DNA of 64,000 nucleotides from Melastoma dodecandrum (Eukaryota; Streptophyta; Magnoliopsida; Myrtales; Melastomataceae). The position numbers and the translations under genes were made by a program. Numbering within the stretch: position 1 is the first letter of the stretch; the number at the start of each line of letters is the position of its first letter. The notes under the pieces were generated by a model, which searched no databases, was not told the origin of the DNA, and worked only from the letters and a program-made list of their open reading frames with translations. Below are positions 22,078 to 35,100 of this stretch, one piece after another. The DNA lies in assembly GCA_029817715.1 (NCBI GenBank), contig JARUPY010000087.1, positions 1,922,001 through 1,986,000 on the forward strand. The letters run 5' to 3'.

Positions 22078-24552
22078 ATGGGAACCCCGATGGAGGGGTC
22101 GAATGCTGATGGTGCGGTGCTTAAACGGTCCGCCAGAAGGAAAGCGGCCGTGCGGAGCTACGATGAGAACTTGGTTGACGAGCTATTGGATAAGCAGTTG
22201 GGCGTCCTATCAGGGAAGAAGAAACGGACGCAGGAAGAGTTGGAGAAGGAGACGGAAACCGAGGCTATGATTGCTTTCTCTCTTGGATTCCCTATCGATG
22301 CATTGGTCGAGGAGGAAATTCGATCCGGTGTTGTCCGGGAAATCGGCGGGAAAGAGCAAAATGACTATATTGTTGTGAGGAACCATATCCTCGCCAGGTG
22401 GAGGAATAATGTGGGGATATGGTTATCAAAAGGACAGATCAGAGAGACTGTAAGTAGCGACTACGCGCATTTAATTTCTGCTGCCTATGATTTTCTGTTT
22501 TACAATGGGCATATTAACTTCGGTGTTCTGCCCTCTTTCACCGCCAATGCACCACAAGAGACGGTTGAAAGGTCTGTTATCATTGTTGGTGCAGGACTCG
22601 CTGGTCTTGCTGCAGCGAGGCAGCTATTGTCCTTTGGCTTTAATGTGATCATTCTAGAAGGCAGAAGTCGTGCTGGGGGAAGAGTTTATACCCAAAAGAT
22701 GGGTCAAAAGGATAACTATGTGGCTGTTGATCTTGGTGGCAGCGTAATCACTGGTATTCATGCAAATCCTCTAGGAGTTCTTGCCAGACAACTCTCTGTT
22801 CCCCTTCATAAGGTCAGAGACAAATGCCCTTTATATAGACCTGATGGCACTCTTGTTGATGAACAAGTCGATGCAAAGGTGGAGTTTATATTTAACAGGT
22901 TGCTTGATCGGGTTATGGAGCTGAGGAAAATCAAAGGTACGTTGTCTCATGATATTTCGTTGGGGGCTGTGTTGGAGAGACTTAGACAGTTGTATGCTGT
23001 GGCAAGAAATGATGACGAAAAACAGCTTCTCGACTGGCACCTTGCGAACCTGGAGTATGCAAATGCTGGTTGTCTTTCAAATTTGTCTGCTGCATATTGG
23101 GATCAAGATGATCCTTTCGAAATGGGCGGTGACCACTGCTTTCTTGCTGGAGGGAATGGCAGATTGATAAAAGCTCTAAGTGACGGGGTTCCCATATTCT
23201 TTAACAAGACTGTAAATGCAGTAAGATATGGAAATGAAGGTGTTGAGGTAACCACAGGAAACCAAATATTTCGAGCTGAGGCAGTTCTCTGCACTATGCC
23301 ACTGGGTGTTTTAAAGAAGAAGGCTGTCTTATTTGAACCAGAGTTGCCACCTAGAAAAGTTGCTGCAATTGAAAGACTAGGATTTGGATTGCTTAATAAG
23401 GTTGCCATGGTGTTTCCTTATGTTTTCTGGGGCGAAGGTCTTGACACATTTGGTTGTCTTCGTGAAGACAGCAAAAAACGCGGCGAGTTCTTTTTGTTCT
23501 ATAGCTATCACACAGTGTCTGGTGCTGCGGCACTGATTGCTCTGGTGGCTGGGGAAGCAGCAGAAGCATTTGAAATGGAGAATCCACATTCTATAGTTCA
23601 CAGGCTAATGACAATACTTCGAGGTATTCATGCTTCTCAATACATTTCAAACCTGTCATAATTCCTTCTTTAGCAAATCCTGTAATTCTCCTAACCGAAA
23701 TTTGATAACTGTTCATTCAATTTGATTCATCTGTGTTTTGCTGTTTTTTTTTTTCTGACCTTGAATCTTGGGCATATGGAGAGAAAATGGACTGTGACTA
23801 CCGTTATGGGCCATCTTGCATTGTTTGCAGGTATATATAAACCAAAAGGTATCGATGTCCCTGATCCCTTACAGACTATTTGCACTAGATGGGGAAGTGA
23901 CCCTCTGTCACATGGTTCTTATTCCCACATCAGAGTAAATTCTTCTGGCAAAGACTATGAAATTCTTGCAGAGAATGTTGGAAACAGATTATTTTTTGCT
24001 GGAGAGGCCACGACCAGGCAGTATCCTGCCACCATGCACGGTGCCTTTCTAAGTGGCTTAAGAGAAGCTTCACGCATTTTCCGTGCATCAGGGAGTTGGC
24101 AGAATAATATGGTGAAAGCTCCGCCCAAACATATTAGGAATAGCTCCGACTTACTATTCCATCTATTTAAGAATCCTGATCTAGCATTTGGAAATTTCTC
24201 TGTCATTCTTGATCGTCCCGATGATGGACAGAAAACAATGGGGATCCTCAGGGCAATCTTTCAGGATAAAAGCAGTAATCTTCCTGAAAACAGCAGACAA
24301 GACATTACAAAGCCACCATTGCAGCTCTACACAGTGCTTTCCGATGAACAAGCACATCGCCTGCAGCTACTGACTGAAGGAGATGATATTCGGTTGCTTT
24401 ACTTGAACAAGACCCTGAGATTGAAGTTGATGGGAGTTGCTGCCCTTGTGAACTCTGCTAGCTCGTTGATTGCTAGCATTGCCAGCTCAAAGAAGGGTAG
24501 GTGTAGAGGTCGTCCATCTTCCAGGCATCAGAATTTTGAGTGCAACTCGTAG
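22078..24552 (+). CDS. LDL2: Lysine-specific histone demethylase 1 homolog 2 (LDL2)
   Basis: Two exons, 22078-23623 and 23831-24552, joined across a 207-bp GT-AG intron in phase 1, giving 755 residues, close to Arabidopsis LDL2. A basic N-terminus (KRSARRKAAVRSYDENLVDE) precedes a SWIRM domain at about residues 78-155. The amine-oxidase domain starts with the FAD motif GAGLAG at residues 171-176, followed by EGRSRAGGRVYT. The flavin-contacting Lys of the family is K441 in GFGLLNKVAMVFP, and the C-terminal FAD segment RLFFAGEATTRQYPATMHGA is intact. No LSD1 tower is seen, as in plants. The family removes H3K4 mono/dimethylation; Arabidopsis LDL2 removes H3K4me1 downstream of H3K9 methylation. 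A separate frame at 23722 is intron read-through. Confidence 0.96.
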
Positions 24553-25690
24553 CCATCATTATTCCTTTGGAGGTTTGCCAAATTCTTAACACACTCCACA
24601 GGAAAGTAGGCAGAACAGGGTGGTTTCATTCACATTAGGACATGGCGATCACTTGTCATTGTGTAGGGCCAATGCTTGTTGTTGTACGATTTTGTAATCT
24701 TGTCCTCCATGCGAGGCACTCAGCTGGCTGATTTTATGGAGCCTTGGGTGTTTACTGTTGTATCAACCAGTGTTGATCCCATGTCACATGAGATTGATAA
24801 GATTGGCTCCCTTGATTCTTCCAGGGGGAGAAACATTTGCCATTTATGGGAGAAGCGTTTTAAAATTCCTCATATTGTGGTTCAAGTGTTATATTTACGT
24901 AGAAAAAAGGAGTTGTAGTCAAGGATGGTTACCGTGCATACGAATGAGATTGAAGAGGACGAGTGAAGACAATTTTCTCTAAGAACTGTACTAAGGAAAA
25001 AACCTAAGAAAAACAAAGCAAAGTCAGTTGTTCTGTGCAGCCAAATGGAACCTTGCAAGGGAACAATAGATCGAAAAGAACGATAACAAAATATATCACA
25101 CCATCTTCAAAGATTATCGATCATTGATATAATGTCGGACGGGCATTCACAGCTTGGGCTTAAAGCAGGAACCCCAAGGAAAGAATACGCGTCCAAAACA
25201 TACATACATACATACATACATACATGTGGGGGTGGCATTTTGTTGCAGGATAAATGATGCTAGGAGGATGAGGCCATCGGGAACGGGGCTCTGGTGGGCT
25301 GACAGGACCAAGAGGGACTCTTGAAGGTAATAAGTGAGAGGTGTTTAGGAGTAATGTGAAAAGGAACTAAGAAAGGATGCATTACCTGTAAATAGACAGA
25401 AGACTGTAACTAGAAAAACAAAACTAAGGGGGGAAGGGAAATATATGCTGTCAATAAGAGAGAGAGAGAAAGAGTGATGTACATGAGAAGGGTGGTAATT
25501 GTCATGAGAAAGGGTGCTGTCAATAAGAGAGAGAGAGAAAGAGTGATGTACATGAGAAGGGTGGTAATTGTCATCCCATAGGTTGGGAATAGAGTTTGGC
25601 CAATGATCACCGTCGGTGGAGCCGTGACCGTTGTTGGTGTGTTTTCTGGTGCCATGACTCCTCTTGATTTTATAAAGTTTAATTTTTGGC
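24553..25690. other. Intergenic region with simple and tandem repeats
   Basis: The LDL2 3' UTR probably ends near 24.9 kb. The stretch holds a CATA microsatellite (about 25197-25225) and a 69-bp tandem duplication (listed separately). No gene recognised. Confidence 0.5.
25446..25574. repeat. 69-bp tandem duplication with GA run
   Basis: TGCTGTCAATAAGAGAGAG begins at 25446 and again at 25515; both copies continue through GTGATGTACATGAGAAGGGT and GGTAATTGTCAT practically unchanged, so the duplication is recent. Confidence 0.85.
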
Positions 25691-25875
25691 TTAAAATTTT
25701 TATTATTTTTTAAATTTTGTCCTAATTTTTTTTATATAATTTTAATTTGAACTCTCATGTATTGAGTAAGTTCAATTTGGCTCCTCAAGATAATTTTTTC
25801 AGCTTTACTGTTTAGCTAAACCTTATGTTTCGACATCAAATGGTATCAGAGCGTGTAGCTAGGTCTTCTCTGGTA
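25690..25875 (+). mobile_element. LTR end and primer-binding site of a truncated retrotransposon
   Basis: TGGTATCAGAGC at 25840-25851 is the standard initiator-Met-tRNA primer-binding site of plant LTR elements. The AT-rich sequence before it (from about 25690) would be the end of the 5' LTR. No element coding sequence follows: within 200 bp the DNA becomes the AGD5-like pseudogene. The element is therefore cut off shortly after its primer site. Confidence 0.55.
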
Positions 25876-26039
25876 GTTGATGCTATTGCGCACGAAACTC
25901 GATCATGAGTTAATCAAGCAAAAATGGAAGGAGCGACGGAGTTGTTGCAATAGCTTACAAGGAGGGCACCATGTTGTAGCGTGGTTCCTTTTCTTATTTG
26001 AAGCTTCTTCTAAAACGCTGTTTTCTATCTCTTGTCACA

Positions 26040-28835
26040 GAGGTCCTAGATGGGCAAGTGTAAATTTGGGCATATTTATATTCATGCAGTGTTCAGGAAT
26101 CCATAGAAGTCTGTCTCGGTATGCATATATCAAAGGTACTTTATCTATATCTTGTCTCCGGCTGCATGCTCATAAATATCTCTGAGGGAAGGCTACCTGA
26201 TTGGCATTGACAATGACTCTTGTAGCATTAAAGGTGTTGGCCAATGGTTACGAAGAACAGTGTACAAGAAAAGCTTCAACTAAATGTAGAAATGGGTGGC
26301 TTCCATTTGGATTGTTTCTAATTATCAATGCATTGTGAATAGCCTGTGATGAGCTCTGTTGGAAATGGAAGAGCTTATCCTGAATGCAGACAACTGAAGT
26401 TTGCTAAAATTCATTATCTTGTACATGATATGTTACAAAAGTCCTTTTGTTGACTGTCTTGCAGGTTCGATCTGCCGCCCTGGACACGTGGCTTTCAGAA
26501 CAAGTTGACAAAGCAAGATTGCACTACCTTGTTTTTTGCCCAGTTACTTTGCTTGTGGGAGACTTATGTAGAGTGCTCAATGGGAGAGAGCAAATAGCTT
26601 TTGGGAAGCTGAGATGCCTCCAAATTATGATAGAGTTGGGATAGAAAACTTCATTCATGCCAAGTATGTATTGCGGCAGTGAACTAATTACCTGAAGTGC
26701 TGTCCTGGAATCCTCATTTTTTTGTCTCCTATCCTCTATAAATTGTTTGCTTAAGCGGAATGTTTCTGGTTCTCTAGATATGAAGAGAAAAGATGGGTTC
26801 CTAAGGATGGAAGACCACCTCCTGGAGGTTGTGAAGGGAGAGATTCCATGCAAGGGCAAGGACACGGTGAAAGAAGTGGGCAGAAAAAATGGGAGTGAAA
26901 GTGAGAGTCCACCTGAGGAAAGGATGAGCAACCAATCATTTGGATCAAGACATGCCATTTTTTCTAGAGAATCAGCGTTCCTCTTCCTCCAAAAGGACTG
27001 GAGCAGGTATTAACTTGTCCTTAAGGGGTAAACCTAAGGCTGTCTTTTCAAATAGACATTTCCAACTATGGTTTGCAAGCTACCTATGAGCACATCAGAT
27101 AAAACCTAATGTGGCGAAATGCCTCCATTGTTTCATCTCTGTCCTACTCTTTACTTCAAATATTAGGATAGAAAATTGATGATTGCATGCAATGGAAGAA
27201 TGAATGCCCTAATTTAAAGCTTTCATATCCATTGCTTCACCTGGTAGCTTTTTTTTGGCACCTTGCAGCTCTCATTACTCCGAATAAACAGTTAGCTATT
27301 ACATACTGTTATATCAGGGAGGGTGTACCAGTGATGAACTGGTATCTCATGCTCCAAGATTGCAAGAGGTTGTAAAGCCAGAGACACCTGCGGCACCTGT
27401 TGAAGTGTAAAAAGCAACTGCAAAAAGTCCTGCTGTCTCTCCACCCAAAGTGGATTTTGCCACTGACCTTTTCGACTTGTTATCTGTAGATAGTTCAGAT
27501 AGCAGGCTTCCAGAGGGAGCAGCAGCTCCCGCTGATAATTGGGCAGGTTTTCAGTGTATGTCATGCATTCTCCATTCTCTTATTCCTCCCCTGTTCTTCT
27601 GTTTGAATCGCAGTTTTCTTGACTGAATTGCTTGTGCTGCTACTGTCGCTCTGTGGTGTGATAATTTGATCTTGCTTTTGTGCTGCAGCTGCTGGTGCAC
27701 TCTCAGTCACTGAGAAAGAGCAAACTACTTCAAAATCTGCAGATGTTACAATGCCCTCGAGTTCAGGGCTTGCGTATCTATTCAAGGACTTTTCTCCAAT
27801 CACCCCAGATTCCCAGAAACCACAAAAGGATGTCAAAGGTGACATCATGAGTCTTTTTGAGAAGGTATGTTATCCTTGTTTTAAGATTTGTTTGTTACCC
27901 CCTTATCTCAGCCATTTATCTTGGCATAAGTCCTGTTGAACCTTTCAATATGATCTCTACATGATATTAGTAAAATGATTTACTATGCCGCTCACTCTGG
28001 AAGTAGCCACAATGTTTACAGATTGATTGTGTCAATAAAACACTGAAAACGACATCAACTCTTTATGCAGTCCAATATGGTTTCTCCATTTGCGGTGCAT
28101 CAATAGCAAATTGCAATATTTGCTCAGCAGCAGTCGCTTCTAATGGCTGCTGCTGCTAATGAAGCTGGAGGTCAACTCCCTGCATCGGCTGCTGCAAACT
28201 TGCAACAGCAGTAACTTGCACTTTTAGCAAAGCAGCAGTCGTTTCTCATGGCTGCTGCAGCAAAAGCAACGAATGGCACTGCTCCACAATCTGGATCAGG
28301 GGCTACCAACTTGCCAAACATGAATTGGCCAAATATGGGCTTTCAAATTCCAACAACAAAGCCAATGGGTGGACGCAGCTGCAGACATTTATGCAGGTAT
28401 AATGATTGAATGAGGCTCATACGTGGCTGTGCCTGTTATCCACAATTTGTTTCTTACACTGTGAATACAATGCAAGCAACGTGGCCCCATCACGGCCATC
28501 AGGGAGCTCTCCATATCCAACGACTATGTAATTTTCATCGACTATTAGTAATATTCTATTCAACATCTGCCAAAGTGATGCTACTGGCATGCCTATGCAA
28601 TTTCCTGCCCGAGTCTCTAGAATAGAATGGAAATTATACAACTTTCCCATCTAGTAATTGCCTTTGCATTGTGGTGCAAATCAGCTTTTACATGGCGGGC
28701 CAAGGGGCCTCCGGCAATGGTTTCGCTGCCGCCAGCCATCAAGTTACTCCACCTGCTGCATCTCCTTCAGTCACACAAACCAGGAAGGACTACGATTTTT
28801 CCTCCTTGACCCAAGGGATGTTAGCGAGGCACTAA
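26040..28835 (+). pseudogene. AGD5: AGD5/NEVERSHED-type ARF-GAP, degenerate copy
   Basis: Family segments follow in order with introns between them. 26042-26135 reads GPRWASVNLGIFIFMQCSGI then HRSL, part of the ARF-GAP zinc finger. 26464-26510 reads VRSAALDTWLSEQV. 26580-26665 reads WEAEMPPNYDRVGIENFIHA. 26778-26850 reads YEEKRWVPKDGRPPPGG. 27420-27550 reads SPPKVDFATDLFDLLSVDSS. 27690-27864 reads SGLAYLFKDFSPITPDSQKP. 28080-28400 reads FAQQQSLLMAAAANEAGGQL. 28690-28835 reads YDFSSLTQGMLARH and ends at the family's usual C-terminus. Stops interrupt it after PVEV (27409), after AVHQ (28103) and after LQQQ (28211). The N-terminal zinc-binding start is absent. An intact parent, a Golgi/TGN ARF-GAP, should exist elsewhere. 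Confidence 0.88.
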
Positions 28836-30264
28836 ATCCGGGGTTCATGTGCTTAGCATCCTTTACAGTGGCGAAGTATATTAATACTTTTAGGCGAGAA
28901 GTGTGCAAAGTGACAGATTGGGGACTCATTTGTTTGATCATTTTTGAGAGCAAATAAAGGTTGAGATCATTTATGGGAATAGAGATATTTGTGCTTGATT
29001 GATATATATGCCACCAGGATCATCATCACACATCCCTTAACTTACACGAAAACCAGCTGTTTCTTGTTGCTCCAAGAATCCTGGGGTGTCATTTTCCTGA
29101 AAGTCACCGTCGGTGGATCCTCTTGAAGACTTTCCACCGGCAGGAAGATTGCATTTACGTGACATACCTAGCTCCCTCCCGGTGGTGAAAATCTTTGCCT
29201 TTGCGTGCTCGAGCTCGGGTCCAAGACACGTCTGGCTCAGATTTGTTCGTCGGCACGCCCAATGGAGAGATGCCGAATGATTACTTGCCCACGGTGCATT
29301 ATGGGAAGATTTATTTTTTCCAACGAGCAGCAGCAGTAGTAACATCAGGGTCAAGGCAACCTTACGTAATAACTTGAACGATTAACGAACCGATCTCCCT
29401 TCCAAAATAATTTTCGGTCTTCTTTAAATATTTTGTAGTAATATTCAAAATTAGCCTAATAATACATTTAACTCGGTGTTAAAAATATCTCGGAGGGCGC
29501 TCTAATTTTTTTTCAAGTGAATTCGTGATTCAAAATAACGTGTTAATTAAGGATATTATTTAACGAATATTTTCTTGTACGACTTTATATGCAGAATCAA
29601 AAAAAAAAAGTGGCATTGATTTCTCGTACATTTTAATTTTGTGGAGGAAATAACATTAGCAAATCCAAGGTGGGGTCTGATTTAGGCCTCTCCCCCCAAA
29701 TGTTTCTCTTTCTTGTGATCAATAAATAATACCATCATCCCCCCCCCCCCCCCATCCATCCCCAAGCATAGAAAATAACACGCCACTAATTTAAGATCAC
29801 TTGATTTGTTGTTCCAGCAAAATGAAAAGAAGAAAATTGTGTTGTCGTACCAACCACACAGGGTTTGTTGTTGATATTTCTATATATCTCCGGAAAACAT
29901 TGAATGTGATCGAACATTTGGTTTGTCTATAAGTTGTCTCTCATGGAGAAAATGTTACAGAAATAATAAATTATTACTTTTATATTTATTAAAAAAGAAA
30001 ACACTTGACACGATTTCATTTTGGAAATTCAAGTTTGAATCTCTACGATGACAATTTTATTTCAGAGACCAGTTGTTGCGGGAAAACGTAGAAACATTCC
30101 TCTGTTTCCCTCCTCCCTCCCAGTCCCAAGTCGCCTCCTCCTAAGATTTATTTTTACAGACGTCTCGTCATCCATCTCAACTCTCCCTCTCCCCCCCCAC
30201 CCGAACTCTTGGACGCTCCTCTCCTCTCTTTTCTCCTTTCCTCTCCAACCGACACTAAAAGAAA
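28836..30264. other. Intergenic region and CT-rich 5' UTR of the next gene
   Basis: A minus-strand frame at 29037-29354 with a short Leu-rich start was considered but has no recognisable family. A C run lies at 29740-29753. From 30090 to 30264 the sequence is CT-rich, as in many plant 5' UTRs. Confidence 0.45.
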
Positions 30265-31321
30265 ATGGGGATCCTCGCCTCAACCTCTCGTCTTTCTCCC
30301 AGGATCCTCCTCCTCTCCACCTTCCTCCTTCCCTCCGCGTTTCTCCTGCACTCCTGCCTCCCTCTCATCGCCGAATTCTTTGCCGCCCAACTCCCTCCCG
30401 TGTGCAGTGCGGTTGCCCCGTGGCTAAGGCCGCCTTACCTGTACATTCTCGTCAACTGTATCATCCTCTCCATAGTCGCCTCCTCCAAGCTCCAACCCGG
30501 AGGCGGGTCATCCCAAGGCTATGCCGGGCAGTCCATCCTTCTGCAGCGGAAGGCGGTCCCGGTCGAGGTTGTTCCGAAGGAGCTCAGTGTTCAGTTTCCG
30601 TATGAACAGTATCGGAGCGGTTACTTGCCTGGAGAAGCGAATGATTCAGGGGCCATTGGGATTGCGCTGGAGGAGGAGAGAGTGGTGATGAGGGTAGAGG
30701 AATCAAGTGTCAAGGAGGCTGCCGTCGCAGGTACGGTGATTCCGGATCTGGCTTTGGAATTGAAGAGGACTGATTCGATGGACTTGGAGGGAGTTAAAGA
30801 ACAGTTTCCTGTTCTGATTGACCGTCAGAGGTCTACCGAATTTAATCCCAAAGGTAATACTTGTTGACGCTTTCTAACTTCCGGAAAGAATCGCAGAAGT
30901 TCCCATGTGTTTTCTGAGATCCACTGTGGTCGTAGCAAGTGAAGCACCAAGAGTACGAAGAATGAGACGGCACGACACCATGGACAGAACCTGGAGGACC
31001 ATGACTGAGGGAAGAGCGACGCCACCGAAGAGGCACCTAAAGCGATCCGACACATGGGGGGACAAACAAGCCCCACGAGGAGGGAACGGCGAGAATGCCC
31101 CTCCTCTGGCTCCTCCTAACGAGATGAAGAATTCCGAAGCCTTCAACACCAGCACGGATCCGACGGATCCGAGGAAGGTGGGGAGGGAGCTTTCGGTGGG
31201 TCAGGAGGAGCTGAACAGAAGGGTGGAAGCGTTCATAAGGAAGTTCAACGAGGAGATGCGGCTGCAGAGGGAGGAGGAGATTATAGAACAGTTTGGGTTT
31301 GGCCGACCAAACTCTGTTTAA
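30265..31321 (+). CDS. DUF4408/DUF761 domain protein
   Basis: Two exons, 30265-30853 and 30936-31321, with an 82-bp GT-AG intron in phase 1; the joined product has 324 residues. The N-terminus has a hydrophobic segment (ILLLSTFLLPSAFLLHSC), then the DUF4408 signature PPYLYILVNCIILSIVASSK at about residues 53-72. The middle is acidic and variable. The C-terminus has TWRTMTEGR and then the DUF761 box EELNRRVEAFIRKFNEEMRL. Plant proteins with this pair are membrane-associated and mostly uncharacterised, some known as cotton-fibre-expressed proteins. Without the splice, exon 1 would stop at 30867 and lose the DUF761 box, which supports the intron. Function unknown. Confidence 0.88.
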
Positions 31322-32140
31322 GAATGTCAGAACAGTTCGAGTAGTTTAGTTTATCAGACCGTTTTTACTATTACTAGGAAGAAACGGACAACCTTATCCA
31401 TTGTCGCCGCCTTCTAGTGTTGCTGTTGTTTCTCATTTTGTAGTGGGGATTGTATTGTAATTGTAGTCATCGGCTGGTTGCCTTTCCATAGCCCTCCTAC
31501 CCCACCCTTTTAATACCACCGAGTCGACATCACGTTTTGCAGGTCGCTGTTGCAAGTTTTCGCATCCAATATCTTTACATTGGAAAAATTTTTAATGGAA
31601 TAACCATCTCGGTCCACAGGTAGTGATTAGTCGACGACCACAAAGAATCGCGTGGACGAGCATCGGTTGTGGGTTGAAACATTACCCAATTCGAACCAGT
31701 TAAGGATCGATCATCGATCGGGGAATTCACAGCGAGGTCGGAAGGGAGGTTCGGGCGGGAGAAGGGTCCCAAGTACTTGAACCTGTCCGGTCCGTACCAC
31801 ACAGCTCATTTATTCCCCTGCAACAGCCAAAACACAAGGTCGCTCCCAAGGCTACAAACCTTTAGCAGAAAGAAACAAAGTGGGAAACCACCAATGGTGT
31901 ATTTGGCCTGACCCATGAGGACGACTTCCCCTAAGAGCGTTCCGTTTGGCAGCAGGCCTTCCCTTTCCGACGAAAGGGGTTTGTCCAAAGGACTCAAGCC
32001 GATGCTTCGATCGGTGCGTGGTCTCGACCCTTCACAAGATCTACAATCCATATTAAAGCACTTCAAGCCTGAAATACTTCCTCAAAATATCATAAAGATA
32101 CAACGATGCAATTGATGATAACACCCGATTAAATAAACAG
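31322..32140. other. Intergenic region
   Basis: This holds the 3' UTR of the DUF4408/DUF761 gene. Short frames on both strands (31575-31802 and 31806-32066 minus) are unrecognised and look like chance. Confidence 0.45.
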
Positions 32141-32149
32141 GCTAAATCA

Positions 32150-35100
32150 AAGCCTTCATCTTCTCCGAGGCTGCTTTATTTTTGTATTTTTTCTGTGTAT
32201 CCTGAAAGAACTCTTGCAACCCCTACTCATTGTGATGGGCCCCGAGTTTGAATACAAGTTATGTGTGTAAGAAGCACAAACTTGGCCACTCACAACATAG
32301 GAGAGACAAGTATCGTCCTCTCGACTATGTGGAGAAGGTCGATGTAATAGCGACGACTTGATGACAAACAACGATCATTTCTCGTGAAAGAGCCTTTGTC
32401 ATCATAGTCGAGCTATTATCATCAGTGTGGATCTTCTTAATGTTCACAAACTTAGAATTCACAATATCTCGAATCCAATAAGATGTCATATTTTAATTTT
32501 GCATCAAAAGTTTAATTCTTCGCAAGAGAGATGACACTTTAATTGTAGAACATACCTATCTTGATTGAATTCAATATCTTGAAGAAAATTCTTCATCCAT
32601 AACAATTCTTTGCATGCTTTTATGGCAACAATAAATTTCTTCACGATAATAGAAAGTGCGATACATTTCTTAAGCCTCGACTGTCAAGAAACATCTCTCA
32701 TTGCAAAGGTAATCAAATAGCCCGATGTTGATATGAATATCAATATCTCATGTTGTATCTATATTTACTTGACCAATCATTTTTTGCTCATCACCTCCAA
32801 AAATATGCCATAGTTTGCACCATGCAAATACTCCACGATCCATTTCACCACACTCTCCAATATTCTTTTCCTGGATTTGATAGGAATCGGCTCACCCTAC
32901 TAACATCATGCGCTATATCAAGCCTCATACACACCATTGGATATATCAAGCTATCAACAATAGAGATATAAGGCACCTTTTGTAGATATTCCTTGTGCTC
33001 GCTAGTAGAAGGACAATGACCGCAACTCAATTTAACTTCAAAAGGAAAAAAGAGAGCTTATTGCTTTGAGCTTATTGCTTTAGCATTTATAACATTGAAC
33101 ATTTCCAACACTTTATGGATGTACTTCTCCCAAACAAGAAAATCTTCGTTTTTTCTCTTCTTCTAATAATTCTCACAGCAAGAATTTGCCTGTAGTACCA
33201 AAATCTTTCATAGAAAAGTATTTGCTTAGATATTTCTTTAAATGATCAATATGTGACATTCCTTTCAACAATTAACATATCATCCACATATGACAAAATA
33301 ATAATGATGTCATCTTCACCAAACCTTTGAAAGAAGACATAATGATCCGTATTAGTTCGGATGTAGCCAGCTCCCCTATAAAAGACTCAATTTCATATAC
33401 CATTATCTTGGAGCTTGTTTAAAACCACATAAACTTTTATTGATCTTACACACAAATTCTTCTTTTCCTTTCATTTCGAAAGCTTCAAGTTGTCCATGTG
33501 AATCTCTTCATGCAAGTCACCATGAAGAAATGTTGTTTTAGAATCTCTAGAACAAATAGATGACAAGAAATAGAACTGACTAAGATTCTCTAGAAGATAA
33601 TTCAAATCAAGCTTAATTTTTTTGTCACCCGGAATATGCACCAAGTTTTTTTTACATCCAAACTCGTTTAGAAACATCAAACATTGGGGTTTCACATGGT
33701 GATATATTTAACGTGTGAACTGCAGTGTTAAGAGCGTCTTTTTAGAAAGACTTGGACAACTTAGAATGTGAAAGTATACATCTTACTCGTTCAACAAGTG
33801 TTCTATTCATCCTTCCTACTAACCCATTGAACTAGGGAGTCTTAGGCGGTGCCTTATGTCGAATGCCCTGTTGTATACAACACTCATCAAATGGCCCCAA
33901 ATATGCTCCTTCATTATCTAATTGAATGTACTTGAGTTTTCTTTCAATTTCCCTTTCAACTAAAACATAAAATCGTTTGAGCACATCTACAACTTGACTC
34001 TTATGCTTTAAAGTATAAACTCACATCTTTCTAGAACAATCGTCAATAAAGGTGACCAAATAAAGAGATCCAACTATAATCCGAGTCTTCATGCAATCTT
34101 ATAAACCTGAATGCACCAAGTCAAGTAGATTATCTTTTCTATTGGGGAAAGAAGACTTTAACGAGCCCAGTTTTGCTTCTTTGCGCAATAATGATCACAT
34201 CTCTGCAAGTGGGCATTGTTCAAACCAGATAGTACATTCTTTCTACCTAAGAGAGTAAGCCTTCTCACTTATATGACTGAAGTCTTTTATAGCAACAACT
34301 CAGACATAACCACATTTATGACCACATTCACAACACGATTAGAAATCTTTGCATGGAACTTGTATAAAGTTGAAGGTCTCTCACCTCTAGCCTCAATCAT
34401 CGAGGATTTAGTAAGCTTCCAATGTCCATTTATAAATGATAACCATTATTGTCTAGCTTTTCAATAGAAAGCATGTTCAATCTAATGCCTTTGACATGCT
34501 TTACATCTTTTAGAATAAATTTAGAACCACTACTTGTCTTCAAGTATATATCACCAATACCCACAACATTTGCTTTGATATCATTCCCATCCTTATAAAT
34601 GTGAAACTACCCGAAGCGAGAAAATTCTTCCGTGAGGTAATATGAGTAGAAGCACCAATGTTTATCACTAAGCACATCTCATGGGTGGTCGAATTAACTA
34701 CATCGTTGTCATAAACAATAAAAAATATCTTCTATAATAGTGGCAACTTGCTTTCATTCTATCTTTTATCTTTGCTCTTTTCTTCATATTTTTTCTTATT
34801 TTCTTGTCGACAAAACGACTTGATGTGCCTTTTTTTTAACACAATAATGACATTTTACACTGACAAACTGTTCTCGAGATTTGCTTATAGCATTGCCTTT
34901 TCTACTCTTCAGACTATGACTATAACTTCTTTCCTCAGATTCTGTAACTCGAATATCTGAATTCAAAGAAGAGAACTGGACTCGAGAGATTTTATTCTCA
35001 CCTCTTTATTCATGTAGCTAGCCTTCGTTATATATATTGTAACCACATCTTTTGGAGCAGAACTTGAAATTGAAGTACTTATTAATGTATCCCAAGTATG

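Noticed and set aside
29037..29354. Small secreted peptide gene on the minus strand
   Set aside because: The Leu-rich start is short, no known peptide motif ends the frame, and part of it is built on a CAG-like repeat; no support beyond an open frame.
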